Below, piece by piece: positions 1 through 7,278 of a DNA stretch of 64,000 bases; position 1 is the first letter of the stretch; each line of letters starts with the position of its first letter. The notes under the pieces are model-generated. The model had not been told where the DNA came from, searched no databases, and worked only from the letters and a program-made list of their open reading frames with translations. Source of the DNA: Limisphaera sp049537155 (GTDB lineage Bacteria; Verrucomicrobiota; Verrucomicrobiia; Limisphaerales; Limisphaeraceae); assembly GCF_049537155.1 (NCBI RefSeq), contig NZ_JBMVQZ010000003.1:310001-374000 (forward strand), in the 5' to 3' direction. Position numbers and translations under genes: made by a program.

Positions 1-55
1 CACCCGGTCGCCCAACCTGCCCCACCGCCGGGTCCCGCTTGCGTGGCCGCGGGCA

Positions 56-85
56 TTGCCCTGCACGCCGCCGCGTGTATAGCCT
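56..85 (+). promoter_or_regulatory. putative glnS promoter
   Basis: TTGCCC at 56-61 is followed by overlapping -10 candidates TATAGC (78-83, 16-base spacer) and TAGCCT (80-85, 18-base spacer). The glnS ATG is at 97, so the leader would be very short. Motif match only. Confidence 0.35.
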
Positions 86-96
86 GAAGGCCGTTT

Positions 97-1911
97 ATGA
101 CGAAGCCAACAGCCGAGGTGCACAACCCGAACGAGGTACCACCCAACGATTTCATCCGCGAAATCGTCCGCCAGCACGTGGCCGAGGGACGATACCAGCG
201 GATCCACACCCGTTTCCCCCCCGAGCCGAACGGCTACCTCCACATCGGTCACGCCAAGAGCATCTGCCTCAACTTCGGCATCGCCCGGGAGTTCGGCGGC
301 GTCTGCAACCTCCGCATGGACGACACCAACCCGACCAAGGAAGACGTCGAATACGTCCGGGCCATCTGTGAGGACGTGCGCTGGCTGATCCGCGGCTGGG
401 CCGATCACTGCCTCGGCCTCAAACCCCGCGGCCAGACACCCCGGACCGTCCCCGTCAACGGCCTCACCGATTATCACCTGCCGCCCGTCGTCGGCCGCCC
501 CGACGACGATACCCTCGAGCCCTTTTTCGCTTCCGACTACTTCGAACAGCTCTACCAGTTCGCCCTGCAGCTCATCCGCAAGGGCAAGGCCTACGTGTGC
601 GACCTTTCCCCGGAAGAGACCGACCGCTACCGCGGCGCACCCGACCGGCCGGGCAGGGAAAGCCCCTGGCGCAACCGAAGCATCGAGGAAAACCTCGACC
701 TTTTCCAACGGATGCGCGCCGGCGAATTTCCCGACGGCGCCCGCACCCTGCGCGCCAGGATTGACATGGCCTCGCCCAACGTCTGGATGCGCGATCCCGT
801 CCTGTACCGGATCCGACATGCCGAACATCACCACACCGGCCGCAGTTGGTGCATCTACCCAACCTACGATTTCGCCCATTGCCTCAGCGACTACATCGAG
901 GGCGTCACCCACAGCATCTGCACGCTGGAGTTCGAGGTGCACCGTCCGCTCTACGACTGGATCCTCGAAAACCTCGACCTGCCCCGGCCCAGACCGCGAC
1001 AGTACGAGTTTGCGCGTCTGAACCTCTCCTACACCGTGCTCAGCAAACGCAAGCTCCTGCAACTGGTGCGCGAAGGCCACGTGCGCGGTTGGGACGACCC
1101 CCGCCTGCCCACCATCCGCGGCCTGCGCCGCCGGGGCGTCACCCCCGAGGCCCTGCGCAACTTCGCCTACCGCATCGGCATCACCAAATACGACGGCCTG
1201 ACCGACGTGGCGGTCCTCGAACATGCCATCCGCGATGATCTCAACCGGCGCGCCCTCCGCCGCCTGGCCGTGCTGCGGCCCCTGCGACTCGTGATCACCA
1301 ACTACCCGGAGGATCAGGTCGAGGAACTCCCGGCCGTGAACAACCCCGAGGACCCCGGCGCCGGCACCCGCCCGGTCCCGTTCTGCCGCGAGCTCTACAT
1401 CGAGCAGGACGACTTCATGGAGAATCCACCCCCGCAATTCCACCGGCTCCGGCCCGGCGGCGAGGTCCGGCTCAAGTACGCCTACATCATCCGCTGCGAC
1501 GAGGTGATCAAGGACGAACACGGCCAGCCGATCGAACTGCGCTGCACCGCCGACCTGGAAAGCAAAACCGGCGGCCGCAACGCCCAGCGCAAGGTCAAGA
1601 GCGCCATCCACTGGGTCAGTGCCCGACACGCCGTGCCGGCCGAATGCCGCCTCTACGACCGGCTGTTCACCGTGCCCGAACCCGACCTGCACGAGGACTG
1701 GAAGTCGGTCCTCAACCCCGCTTCACTCGAGATCGTTCAGGCCCGGTGCGAACCCGCCCTTGCCGAGGCCCGGCCCGAGGAACCCTATCAGTTCGAGCGC
1801 CTCGGCTATTTCGTACTCGATCCCGACAGCGCCCCGGGTCGGCTGGTCTTCAACCGCACCATCACCCTCAAGGACGCCTGGGCCAAAGAACGCCAAAAAA
1901 TCGCGCGCTAA
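97..1911 (+). CDS. glnS: glutaminyl-tRNA synthetase
   Basis: Charges tRNA-Gln with glutamine in the cytoplasm (class I synthetase). The 604-residue product has the HIGH signature (HIGH, residues 49-52) inside the GlnRS/GluRS motif PPEPNGYLHIGHA, and the second signature as VLSKRKL near residue 320. The block RLNLSYTVLSKRKL is the GlnRS rather than the GluRS form, and the C-terminal beta-barrel anticodon region is present. It is about 50 residues longer than E. coli GlnRS. Most of the excess is an insertion at roughly residues 103-146, between the VRWL segment and the SDYFEQLY segment. The start at 97 has weak SD-like GAAGG and a possible promoter just upstream. It converges on maf. Having GlnRS implies direct charging rather than the Glu-tRNA amidation route for this tRNA. 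Confidence 0.95.
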   Translation: MTKPTAEVHNPNEVPPNDFIREIVRQHVAEGRYQRIHTRFPPEPNGYLHIGHAKSICLNFGIAREFGGVCNLRMDDTNPTKEDVEYVRAICEDVRWLIRGWADHCLGLKPRGQTPRTVPVNGLTDYHLPPVVGRPDDDTLEPFFASDYFEQLYQFALQLIRKGKAYVCDLSPEETDRYRGAPDRPGRESPWRNRSIEENLDLFQRMRAGEFPDGARTLRARIDMASPNVWMRDPVLYRIRHAEHHHTGRSWCIYPTYDFAHCLSDYIEGVTHSICTLEFEVHRPLYDWILENLDLPRPRPRQYEFARLNLSYTVLSKRKLLQLVREGHVRGWDDPRLPTIRGLRRRGVTPEALRNFAYRIGITKYDGLTDVAVLEHAIRDDLNRRALRRLAVLRPLRLVITNYPEDQVEELPAVNNPEDPGAGTRPVPFCRELYIEQDDFMENPPPQFHRLRPGGEVRLKYAYIIRCDEVIKDEHGQPIELRCTADLESKTGGRNAQRKVKSAIHWVSARHAVPAECRLYDRLFTVPEPDLHEDWKSVLNPASLEIVQARCEPALAEARPEEPYQFERLGYFVLDPDSAPGRLVFNRTITLKDAWAKERQKIAR

Positions 1912-2024
1912 ACCCGGCCCCACCGCCTGACCCCGGCTTTCGAACCCGAGGAAGACGCGGCCGCTCCCCACAGGCCGTCCCCACCTTGAAAGCCAGGCCT
2001 CACCCCCTCCCGGTCCGGCCCGCC

Positions 2025-2618
2025 TCAGTCGCCGCCCCGGCGACGCACACCGAACCGTTCCAGCTCCCGTTCCACCCGTTCCAGCGGTAACCCCACCACG
2101 TTGGTCAGCGAACCCGACAATTCCTCCACGATCCATTCGCCACGTTCCTGGATCGCGTACGCTCCGGCCTTGTCCAGCGGATTGACCACCCGCAGATACC
2201 GCCGGATCTGCTCCTCGTCCAACCGCCGGAAACGCACCTCCGTGCTCACGGCAAAGAGCGATTCGCGATGGACCCGCAGGTGCAACAGGCTCACCCCGGT
2301 CACCACCTGATGCGTCCGGCCGGACAACCGCCGCAGCATGGCAGCGGCCTGCTCCAGGTCGGACGGCTTGGCCAGGATCTCCCGATCCAGAAACACCAGG
2401 GTGTCCGCCCCCAGCACCACCGCGTCCGGATGATGCTTTGCCACGGCCCGCGCCTTCCGATGCGCGTTCAGTTGGCACAATTCCACCGGCGTCAGCTGGT
2501 CCCACTCCAGTTCGGGCACCTCGGCCGGCACGATGCCGAACTCGTACCCGGCATGCCGCAACAGCTCGGCCCGGCGCGGAGACGCCGAGGCCAGGATCAA
2601 CACCGGCTGATCATCCAT
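2025..2618 (-). CDS. maf: Maf-family nucleoside triphosphate pyrophosphatase
   Basis: House-cleaning enzyme that hydrolyses non-canonical or excess NTPs (dTTP/UTP type in many members) to the monophosphate. The 197-residue product has the family motifs in order: SASPRRAELL at residues 10-19, VLGADTLV near 70, a KP dyad, the SGRTHQVVTGV block, and DKAGAYAIQ near 150. Length is normal. The start at 2618 has a strong upstream SD (GGGAGGGG) with good spacing. It lies 39 bases downstream of the secreted sensor-like gene on the same strand, so the two may be co-transcribed. It is convergent with glnS. Confidence 0.94.
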   Translation of the reverse strand: MDDQPVLILASASPRRAELLRHAGYEFGIVPAEVPELEWDQLTPVELCQLNAHRKARAVAKHHPDAVVLGADTLVFLDREILAKPSDLEQAAAMLRRLSGRTHQVVTGVSLLHLRVHRESLFAVSTEVRFRRLDEEQIRRYLRVVNPLDKAGAYAIQERGEWIVEELSGSLTNVVGLPLERVERELERFGVRRRGGD

Positions 2619-2657
2619 CTGCCCCTCCCACTTGCGTCGCCGGGCCCCCGCAGGCCG

Positions 2658-3719
2658 TCATTCCACCAGGTCGCTCCGGTAGTTCACCCGGGCCTCCAAC
2701 TGCTGCAGGATCGGCCGGGCCCGGGCCAGCGCGCCCTGCGGAGTTTGTCCCATCCGACGTTCCAGCGAGATCCGCACCACCGCCACCGGCTCGCCGTTCC
2801 GGTCCCGCACCGGCGCCACCACCACCGCAGCGTCCTTTTGCGGCACATAGTACGGCCGACCCTCGCGCAGGGCCTTCGCCTCGGTCGACCCGCCCGATGC
2901 ACCCCACAAACCCCGGTCCCGCGCGCCCACCACCACCAGATTCGTGTGACCGGACGGGACCACGTAGATCTTCAGGTCCAACAGCCGCGGATAACGTCGC
3001 AACAGTTCCTCCACCAGCTTCTGTGCGGGCGGTTCCAGCGGAGTGTAGATCACCCGCGCGTCGGCGAAATACGACACGGAATCCGATTTCGTCCAGAACC
3101 CGATCCGACCGCGCACGAACGACGGATCGGTAAGCGGCGGAATCAGTTCCCTGCCGTTGAGGAGGCAACGGATCTGGTTCCCCCGACACTCCACCGTCAG
3201 CTCGTGCCACACACCGGAGGGGATCTCCACTTCCGGCCCGAGCAACGGTCCCCGCTGCCCGTCCACCACCTTGTAAAACCGAAACGTGTTGCCCAACGAA
3301 CTGGCACGCACCACGTAAAAGTTTCGCTCGTCCTGGAGCCGGAACACCACACCGGCCATTCGTTCCCGACGACCCCGCACGGTCTTGAACCGCGTCGTGA
3401 AGGTGAAATCCCCGAACACCAGCGGCTCATACACCAGAATCGGAAACCGCTCGTCCGTGTCGTCCTCCGACAACTGCGCCAGCACCGTCCGCCGGCTCAC
3501 CACAGGCGCCTTCTGCGAAAGCGGCGGCAGTTCCGAGGGTGCCTCGTCCCAGATCACCCGCCACTGCCCGGGGGTTCCGACCCCCGCCAGGAGGCTCCTG
3601 AACCCCTCCGGCTGGCGATCCACCTGCCCGGGCCCGAAATCAAAGACCAGCTCAGCCGCCAGCAGCCTTTCCAAGCCCAGGCACAAAACCGTCACAATGA
3701 CCATCCACCGCCGATGCAT
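2658..3719 (-). CDS. exported concanavalin-like (DUF1080-like) domain protein with C-terminal sensor-like region
   Basis: I do not recognise a precise family. The chosen start gives a clean signal peptide (MHRRW, then a hydrophobic stretch ending LLAA near residue 22). The open frame runs further upstream, but that part overlaps the hemB promoter and start on the other strand. Residues about 70-225 look like a LamG/DUF1080 jelly-roll: repeated aromatic beta-strands, a GVVFRLQDERNFYVVRAS block, a GVWHELTVECRGNQIRCLLNG block and a GRIGFWTKSDSVSYFADA block. These are typical of sugar-binding or 3-keto-glycoside hydrolase-like domains. The last 110 residues (KIYVVPSGHTNLVVV onward, with VVVAPVRDRNGEPVAVV) resemble an extracytoplasmic Cache/PAS-like ligand domain. 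No membrane anchor follows, so it is probably periplasmic. Function unknown. Confidence 0.7.
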   Translation of the reverse strand: MHRRWMVIVTVLCLGLERLLAAELVFDFGPGQVDRQPEGFRSLLAGVGTPGQWRVIWDEAPSELPPLSQKAPVVSRRTVLAQLSEDDTDERFPILVYEPLVFGDFTFTTRFKTVRGRRERMAGVVFRLQDERNFYVVRASSLGNTFRFYKVVDGQRGPLLGPEVEIPSGVWHELTVECRGNQIRCLLNGRELIPPLTDPSFVRGRIGFWTKSDSVSYFADARVIYTPLEPPAQKLVEELLRRYPRLLDLKIYVVPSGHTNLVVVGARDRGLWGASGGSTEAKALREGRPYYVPQKDAAVVVAPVRDRNGEPVAVVRISLERRMGQTPQGALARARPILQQLEARVNYRSDLVE

Positions 3720-3847
3720 GCGCAGACCCAGCGTGGCAGAACGCACCGCCCGTCTCAAGCCGGCCGGTTTGTCCCGCACCACCCGATCCCGCACCGGTCG
3801 CATCCCCGGCCCCACCAGTTTCCCCTTTGCCCCGCAGCAGCCCGCCC

Positions 3848-3859
3848 TAGAATGTCGGC
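3848..3859 (+). promoter_or_regulatory. -10 element of leaderless hemB promoter
   Basis: TAGAAT at 3848-3853 is followed by six bases and then the hemB ATG at 3860. A start site seven bases after the -10 would fall on the A of ATG. The -35 is poor (CTTTGC with a 17-base spacer). No SD is visible. Confidence 0.5.
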
Positions 3860-4867
3860 ATGAACCTGAGTGTGCTCGGCCGGTTTCCCGCCCGGCGGAT
3901 GCGCCGGCTCCGTGGCAGTCCCATCCTCCGCCGCATGGTGGCGGAAACCGTTTTGTTGCCGCATCAGTTGATCTGGCCCCTGTTCGTCCGCCCGGGACGC
4001 AAGGAACGGCGCCCCGTGGCTTCCATGCCCGGCGTGTGTCAGCTTTCGGTGGACGAGGCCGTTCGAGAAGCGGCCCGGGCCGTGGAGACCGGCGTGCCGG
4101 CGGTGCTGTTGTTCGGCATCCCCGAGAAAAAAGATGAAAAAGCCAGCGGCGCCTGGTCACGCACCGGCATCGTCCAGCAGGCCATCCGCACCCTCAAACG
4201 CGAGTATCCGGACCTCTGGATCATCACCGACGTCTGCCTCTGCGAGTACATGTCCCACGGACACTGCGGCGTGGTCGAGCGCCGCCGCAACCGCATGCGC
4301 ATCGCCAACGATCCCACGCTCGAACTGCTGGCCCGCACGGCCGTCAGCCACGCCGAAGCCGGCGCCGACATGGTGGCGCCCAGCGACATGATGGACGGCC
4401 GCGTGGCAGCCATCCGCACCGCTCTGGACCGCGCCGGTTTCGAGGACCTTCCCATCCTCTCCTACGCAGCCAAGTACGCCTCCGCGTTCTACGGCCCGTT
4501 CCGCGAAGCCGCCGAATCAGCCCCGCAGTTCGGCGACCGCCGCAGCTACCAGATGGACCCCTCCAACGCACATGAAGCCCTCCGCGAAGTCGCACTCGAC
4601 ATCGCCGAAGGCGCCGACCTGGTGATGGTGAAACCCGCCCTGGCCTACCTCGACATCCTCCATCGCGTCAAAACCACCTTCGGCCTGCCCACCGCCGCCT
4701 ACGCCGTCAGCGCCGAGTACTCCATGATCAAGGCCGCAGCCGCACGCGGCTGGATTGACGAAAGGGCTGTCACCCTCGAAACCCTCCTGGCCATGCGCCG
4801 CGCCGGAGCCGACCTCATCATCACCTACGCCGCGCCCGAGGTCGCCCGCTGGCTCCGCGAAGGTTGA
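3860..4867 (+). CDS. hemB: delta-aminolevulinic acid dehydratase (porphobilinogen synthase)
   Basis: Condenses two 5-aminolevulinate molecules to porphobilinogen in haem/corrin synthesis; cytoplasmic homo-octamer in the family. The 335-residue product carries the zinc-type cysteine triad (Cys126, Cys128, Cys136 in DVCLCEYMSHGHCG), the Schiff-base lysine pair (Lys205 in SYAAKYAS and Lys258 in MVKPA), and the MVAPSDMMDGRV motif near residue 175. This predicts a Zn-dependent enzyme. The ATG at 3860 has no SD but sits six bases after TAGAAT, matching other apparently leaderless starts in the window. The gene is divergent from the secreted sensor-like gene and convergent with the FHA gene. A cobalamin adenosyltransferase lies 1.6 kb away, but nothing links them as an operon. 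Confidence 0.97.
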   Translation: MNLSVLGRFPARRMRRLRGSPILRRMVAETVLLPHQLIWPLFVRPGRKERRPVASMPGVCQLSVDEAVREAARAVETGVPAVLLFGIPEKKDEKASGAWSRTGIVQQAIRTLKREYPDLWIITDVCLCEYMSHGHCGVVERRRNRMRIANDPTLELLARTAVSHAEAGADMVAPSDMMDGRVAAIRTALDRAGFEDLPILSYAAKYASAFYGPFREAAESAPQFGDRRSYQMDPSNAHEALREVALDIAEGADLVMVKPALAYLDILHRVKTTFGLPTAAYAVSAEYSMIKAAAARGWIDERAVTLETLLAMRRAGADLIITYAAPEVARWLREG

Positions 4868-5204
4868 CCGAGCAAAACCGCGGCTTGTCCCCCCGACCCG
4901 GTCGCAAGCCCGGCTGCCGCCCGGCCCGCGGGCCGGAAAATACCCTGCCACCCACGCACGGGCCGACCCGCCCCGGACGCCGGGAACGGTCCCCGGAAAC
5001 CACGCACGTAACGCATGCCCCATGACCGCGCGGGTTGCGCCCGGCCCCGCCGCGATGAAGGAGACGTAACACGCCCCACCGTGCCGGAAAAGGCGCGTCT
5101 GAGGTGCCGGATGCGCCGATCCCGGCCCCCGGAAGTGGAAGAGTCGGGCCGTGCCGTGGAGAATCCAACCGGAAAAAAGAAAAGAAAACCCTGCCCGGAA
5201 AACT
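4868..5204. other. gene-free convergent interval with one perfect palindrome
   Basis: Lies between hemB and the FHA gene, both ending here. The only structure I see is a 16-base perfect palindrome, 4921-4936 (CCGGCCCGCGGGCCGG), followed by AAAAT. It could act as a bidirectional terminator, although there is no proper T-run. The open frames here have no SD and no recognisable protein sequence. Confidence 0.5.
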
Positions 5205-5789
5205 TCAACGGATGGTCAGCACACCCCAGGCAACCAAGCCCAAGATGACCACCCCCACCACGGCCACCACCCACCAGACCAGTTTGCCGCCCTTGTCCTC
5301 TTTCTTGGCAAAGCCCGTCTTCCGAAGGTCGGCCGGCCGCGCACCGCCCTCCAACTCGCTCAGACTCACCCCGCGCGGGATCGGCGACGTCTGGCCCATG
5401 GGCTTGGAACCCGGGCCCGCAGCCGGGGCCGGTTGGGTCCCAGCCGGGGCAGCGGCGCCACCGGCGGCAGCCGTCCCCGCAGACGCCGGTGCCGGAGCGG
5501 GACCGTCTGCCTCCAGGCGCATTTCCACCGCGCCCAACCGCAGCACCTGCCCGGGCTTCAACACCGCCTCGGTCACGGGCTCTCCGTCAATGAACGTACC
5601 GTTGGTGGATTGCAGGTCGCGCACGCGAATCTCCTGCCCCTGGATCAAAACCTCGCAATGATGGCTGGAGACCGACGGTTCGGCGATCTGAATGGTGTTG
5701 TCCTCCAGACGGCCGATGGTGATCCGTTCACCCTTCAGCTCGTAGGCCCGCCCGGCGAACCCCTCTGTGAGGACAACAAGTTTGGCCAT
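5205..5789 (-). CDS. tail-anchored FHA-domain protein
   Basis: FHA domains bind phosphothreonine peptides and recruit partners to kinase targets. Residues about 1-95 form a complete FHA domain: GERITIGR, SVSSHHCEV and LQSTNGTFIDG carry the conserved Gly-Arg, Ser-x-x-His and Asn-Gly positions for phosphopeptide binding. Residues 96-150 are an Ala/Pro/Gly-rich linker. Residues about 168-190 are one strong membrane segment (LVWWVVAVVGVVILGLVAWGV) with a three-residue tail. The protein is therefore predicted to be C-terminally anchored with its FHA domain in the cytoplasm. No Ser/Thr kinase is nearby. A good promoter lies just upstream and the SD is weak (GGTAAG). Confidence 0.88.
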   Translation of the reverse strand: MAKLVVLTEGFAGRAYELKGERITIGRLEDNTIQIAEPSVSSHHCEVLIQGQEIRVRDLQSTNGTFIDGEPVTEAVLKPGQVLRLGAVEMRLEADGPAPAPASAGTAAAGGAAAPAGTQPAPAAGPGSKPMGQTSPIPRGVSLSELEGGARPADLRKTGFAKKEDKGGKLVWWVVAVVGVVILGLVAWGVLTIR

Positions 5790-5818
5790 AGTTGCGTCAG
5801 CTTACCCGTGCGTGGGCG

Positions 5819-5846
5819 ATTATTGCCGCAATGCCCTGCAAGTCAA
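5819..5846 (-). promoter_or_regulatory. promoter of the FHA-protein gene
   Basis: On the minus strand TTGACT (complement of 5841-5846) and AATAAT (5819-5824) are separated by 16 bases. The predicted start is about 23 bases before the ATG at 5789. This is one of the best -10 matches in the window. Confidence 0.55.
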
Positions 5847-5904
5847 ACCCTATTCCCACCCGGCGCCATTCCGCGCACACCTCCAAACGCCCCGGCGCGG
5901 TGTC

Positions 5905-6471
5905 TCAGGACCGCGCTCCTTCCCCGGTCTCCGGCAAGGGTTCGACCCCCTGCTCCACACTCCGCGCCCACAGCCACAGCAGATCAGACAACCGGTTCAA
6001 GTAAACCAGGGACGCATCACTCACCCCTTGCGCCTCCGACCGCAGCGCACACACACGCCGCTCCGCACGACGACAAACCGTTCGCGCAAAATCCAGCGCC
6101 GCCGAAAGCGGGTTCTCCCCGGGCAACGCCCACCCGCGCGGCGCCTTCAACACCGCTTCCACGCGGCCCACCTCCTGCTCCAACCGCTCCACCTGCGCCA
6201 ACCCCAGCAAGCTGAAGCCGTCCGACTCGAACCGCGTCCGATGCTCCGGGGCAGTGGCCAGCTCGCCCATCAAAACAATCAGCTCCCGCTGGACACGCAA
6301 CACCGCGTCAGCCAACCAGGCGGGCGGGCGCTGCGCCCGTACCAGGCCCAACGCGGCGTTCAATTCGTCCACCGTCCCATACGCCTCCACCCGCATGTCC
6401 TGCTTCGGCACGCGCCGGCCGTACATCAGGGAGGTCTGTCCATTGTCACCCTGCCTCGTCACGATGCTCAT
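5905..6471 (-). CDS. pduO: PduO-type ATP:cob(I)alamin adenosyltransferase
   Basis: Transfers the adenosyl group of ATP to cob(I)alamin, making coenzyme B12. The 188-residue product starts with the family's ATP-binding signature (TRQGDNGQTSLMYGRRV, residues 4-20), followed by VEAYGTVDELNAALG at about 29-43. The conserved helix ARTVCRRAERRV (near 138) and YLNRLSDLLW (near 162) complete the trimeric helical-bundle fold. Length is normal for the stand-alone PduO/MMAB class. It has its own promoter-like TTGACA/CACTTT pair upstream. No other B12 gene and no cobalamin riboswitch were found around it, so it probably salvages imported or separately made corrinoid. Confidence 0.93.
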   Translation of the reverse strand: MSIVTRQGDNGQTSLMYGRRVPKQDMRVEAYGTVDELNAALGLVRAQRPPAWLADAVLRVQRELIVLMGELATAPEHRTRFESDGFSLLGLAQVERLEQEVGRVEAVLKAPRGWALPGENPLSAALDFARTVCRRAERRVCALRSEAQGVSDASLVYLNRLSDLLWLWARSVEQGVEPLPETGEGARS

Positions 6472-6815
6472 GGGTCCCTACGCCAAAGTGGAAACTCCAG
6501 ACCCTCCTGTCAAAGGGTCGTTGCTGCCCGGCCTGAAGGCGGTTCAACCGATCCAGCCGGGGCTCCGCACCCGGCACATCCCCCGCGGGGGCATCAATCT
6601 TCCCGCGTCCGGAGGCCCTGCAGGCCGGCGCGGCCGTGGCAACAGATGCTGCTTTTCGGCCAAAAGCTGCGAAGCGCTGAATAGAAAAGGACCGTACCGT
6701 GTCCAACAAAAGAGGGCGGGAGACGCGCCCGCAAAAAGGGTGAGGGACGTGCCGGTGGTCATGCAACCCATCCAAGGGTCCCTCAAGGCCCGGCGAGGTA
6801 GAAAGGAGCTGCACT
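6472..6815. other. divergent intergenic region upstream of the cytochrome gene
   Basis: 344 bases between the adenosyltransferase and the cytochrome gene. It holds the adenosyltransferase promoter and two small hairpins that would lie in the cytochrome leader: GCTTTT...AAAAGC near 6651-6667 and GGGCG...CGCCC near 6714-6730. A clear SD (AAAGGAG near 6801-6807) precedes the cytochrome ATG. I see no gene and no riboswitch I can name. Confidence 0.45.
6485..6513 (-). promoter_or_regulatory. putative promoter of the adenosyltransferase gene
   Basis: On the minus strand TTGACA (complement of 6508-6513), a 17-base spacer, then CACTTT (6485-6490), thirteen bases before the ATG. The -35 is perfect and the -10 weak. 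Confidence 0.45.
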
Positions 6816-7151
6816 ATGAAACGTGTCTGGTGGATGATCGGTCTTCTGGTCGCAGGACTGGCAACAAGCGGCCTGGCAGCCGAAGCCAAGATCAAGGCTT
6901 TGTACGACAAGGAATGCGCCAAATGCCACGGTGACGATGGCAAGGGCGACACCAAGATGGGCAAGAAACTCGGCTGCAAGGATTACACGGATCCCAAGGT
7001 CCAGGCCGAGATGAAGGACGAGGAGGCCTTCAAAGCCATCAAGGAAGGGCTCAAGGACAAGAACGGTCGCACCTTGATGAAACCGATCGAGGGCGCGAGT
7101 GACGAAGACATCAAGGCGCTCGTCCAGTACATGCGGTCGTTCAAAAAGTAA
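6816..7151 (+). CDS. small exported monohaem cytochrome c
   Basis: Periplasmic electron carrier. The 111-residue precursor has a signal peptide ending at GLAA (about residue 21). One haem-binding site CAKCH follows at about residues 35-39, and a distal methionine ligand is likely in GRTLMKP near 86. The mature protein, about 90 residues and lysine-rich, matches class I cytochrome c (c5/c6/c555-like) size. The ATG follows a good AAAGGAG SD and a convincing terminator follows the stop, so it is probably a single-gene transcript. The partner oxidoreductase is not in the window. Confidence 0.92.
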   Translation: MKRVWWMIGLLVAGLATSGLAAEAKIKALYDKECAKCHGDDGKGDTKMGKKLGCKDYTDPKVQAEMKDEEAFKAIKEGLKDKNGRTLMKPIEGASDEDIKALVQYMRSFKK

Positions 7152-7190
7152 CCGTACGCTGGCTGCCTGCTGAACGTCTCAACGTTGGCG

Positions 7191-7221
7191 ACCCTCCGGC
7201 CCGCACCACGGACCGGAGGGT
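7191..7221 (+). terminator. intrinsic terminator after the cytochrome gene
   Basis: Nine-base perfect stem ACCCTCCGG (7191-7199) / CCGGAGGGT (7213-7221) with a 13-base loop, then TTCGCTT. The T-run is weak but the stem is strong and lies 40 bases after the stop codon. Confidence 0.6.
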
Positions 7222-7278
7222 TTCGCTTGCAAGCGGGCGGGCGTCCGCGCCGTTTGGTGCCGATTTCAGCCTGCCGGC

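Noticed and set aside
2268..3863. 531-codon plus-strand frame over maf and the secreted sensor-like gene
   Set aside because: Arg/Pro/His-rich shadow without an SD; both underlying genes are convincing.
4921..4936. 16-base palindrome as a definite terminator
   Set aside because: No T-run on either strand; kept only as a note in the intergenic description.
5151..6215. 354-codon plus-strand frame over the FHA and adenosyltransferase genes
   Set aside because: No recognisable protein sequence and antisense to two clear family members.
6240..6270. GCAGTGGCC, similar to the reverse of the cobalamin-riboswitch B12 box
   Set aside because: It is inside the adenosyltransferase coding sequence, not in a leader, and no other riboswitch element surrounds it.
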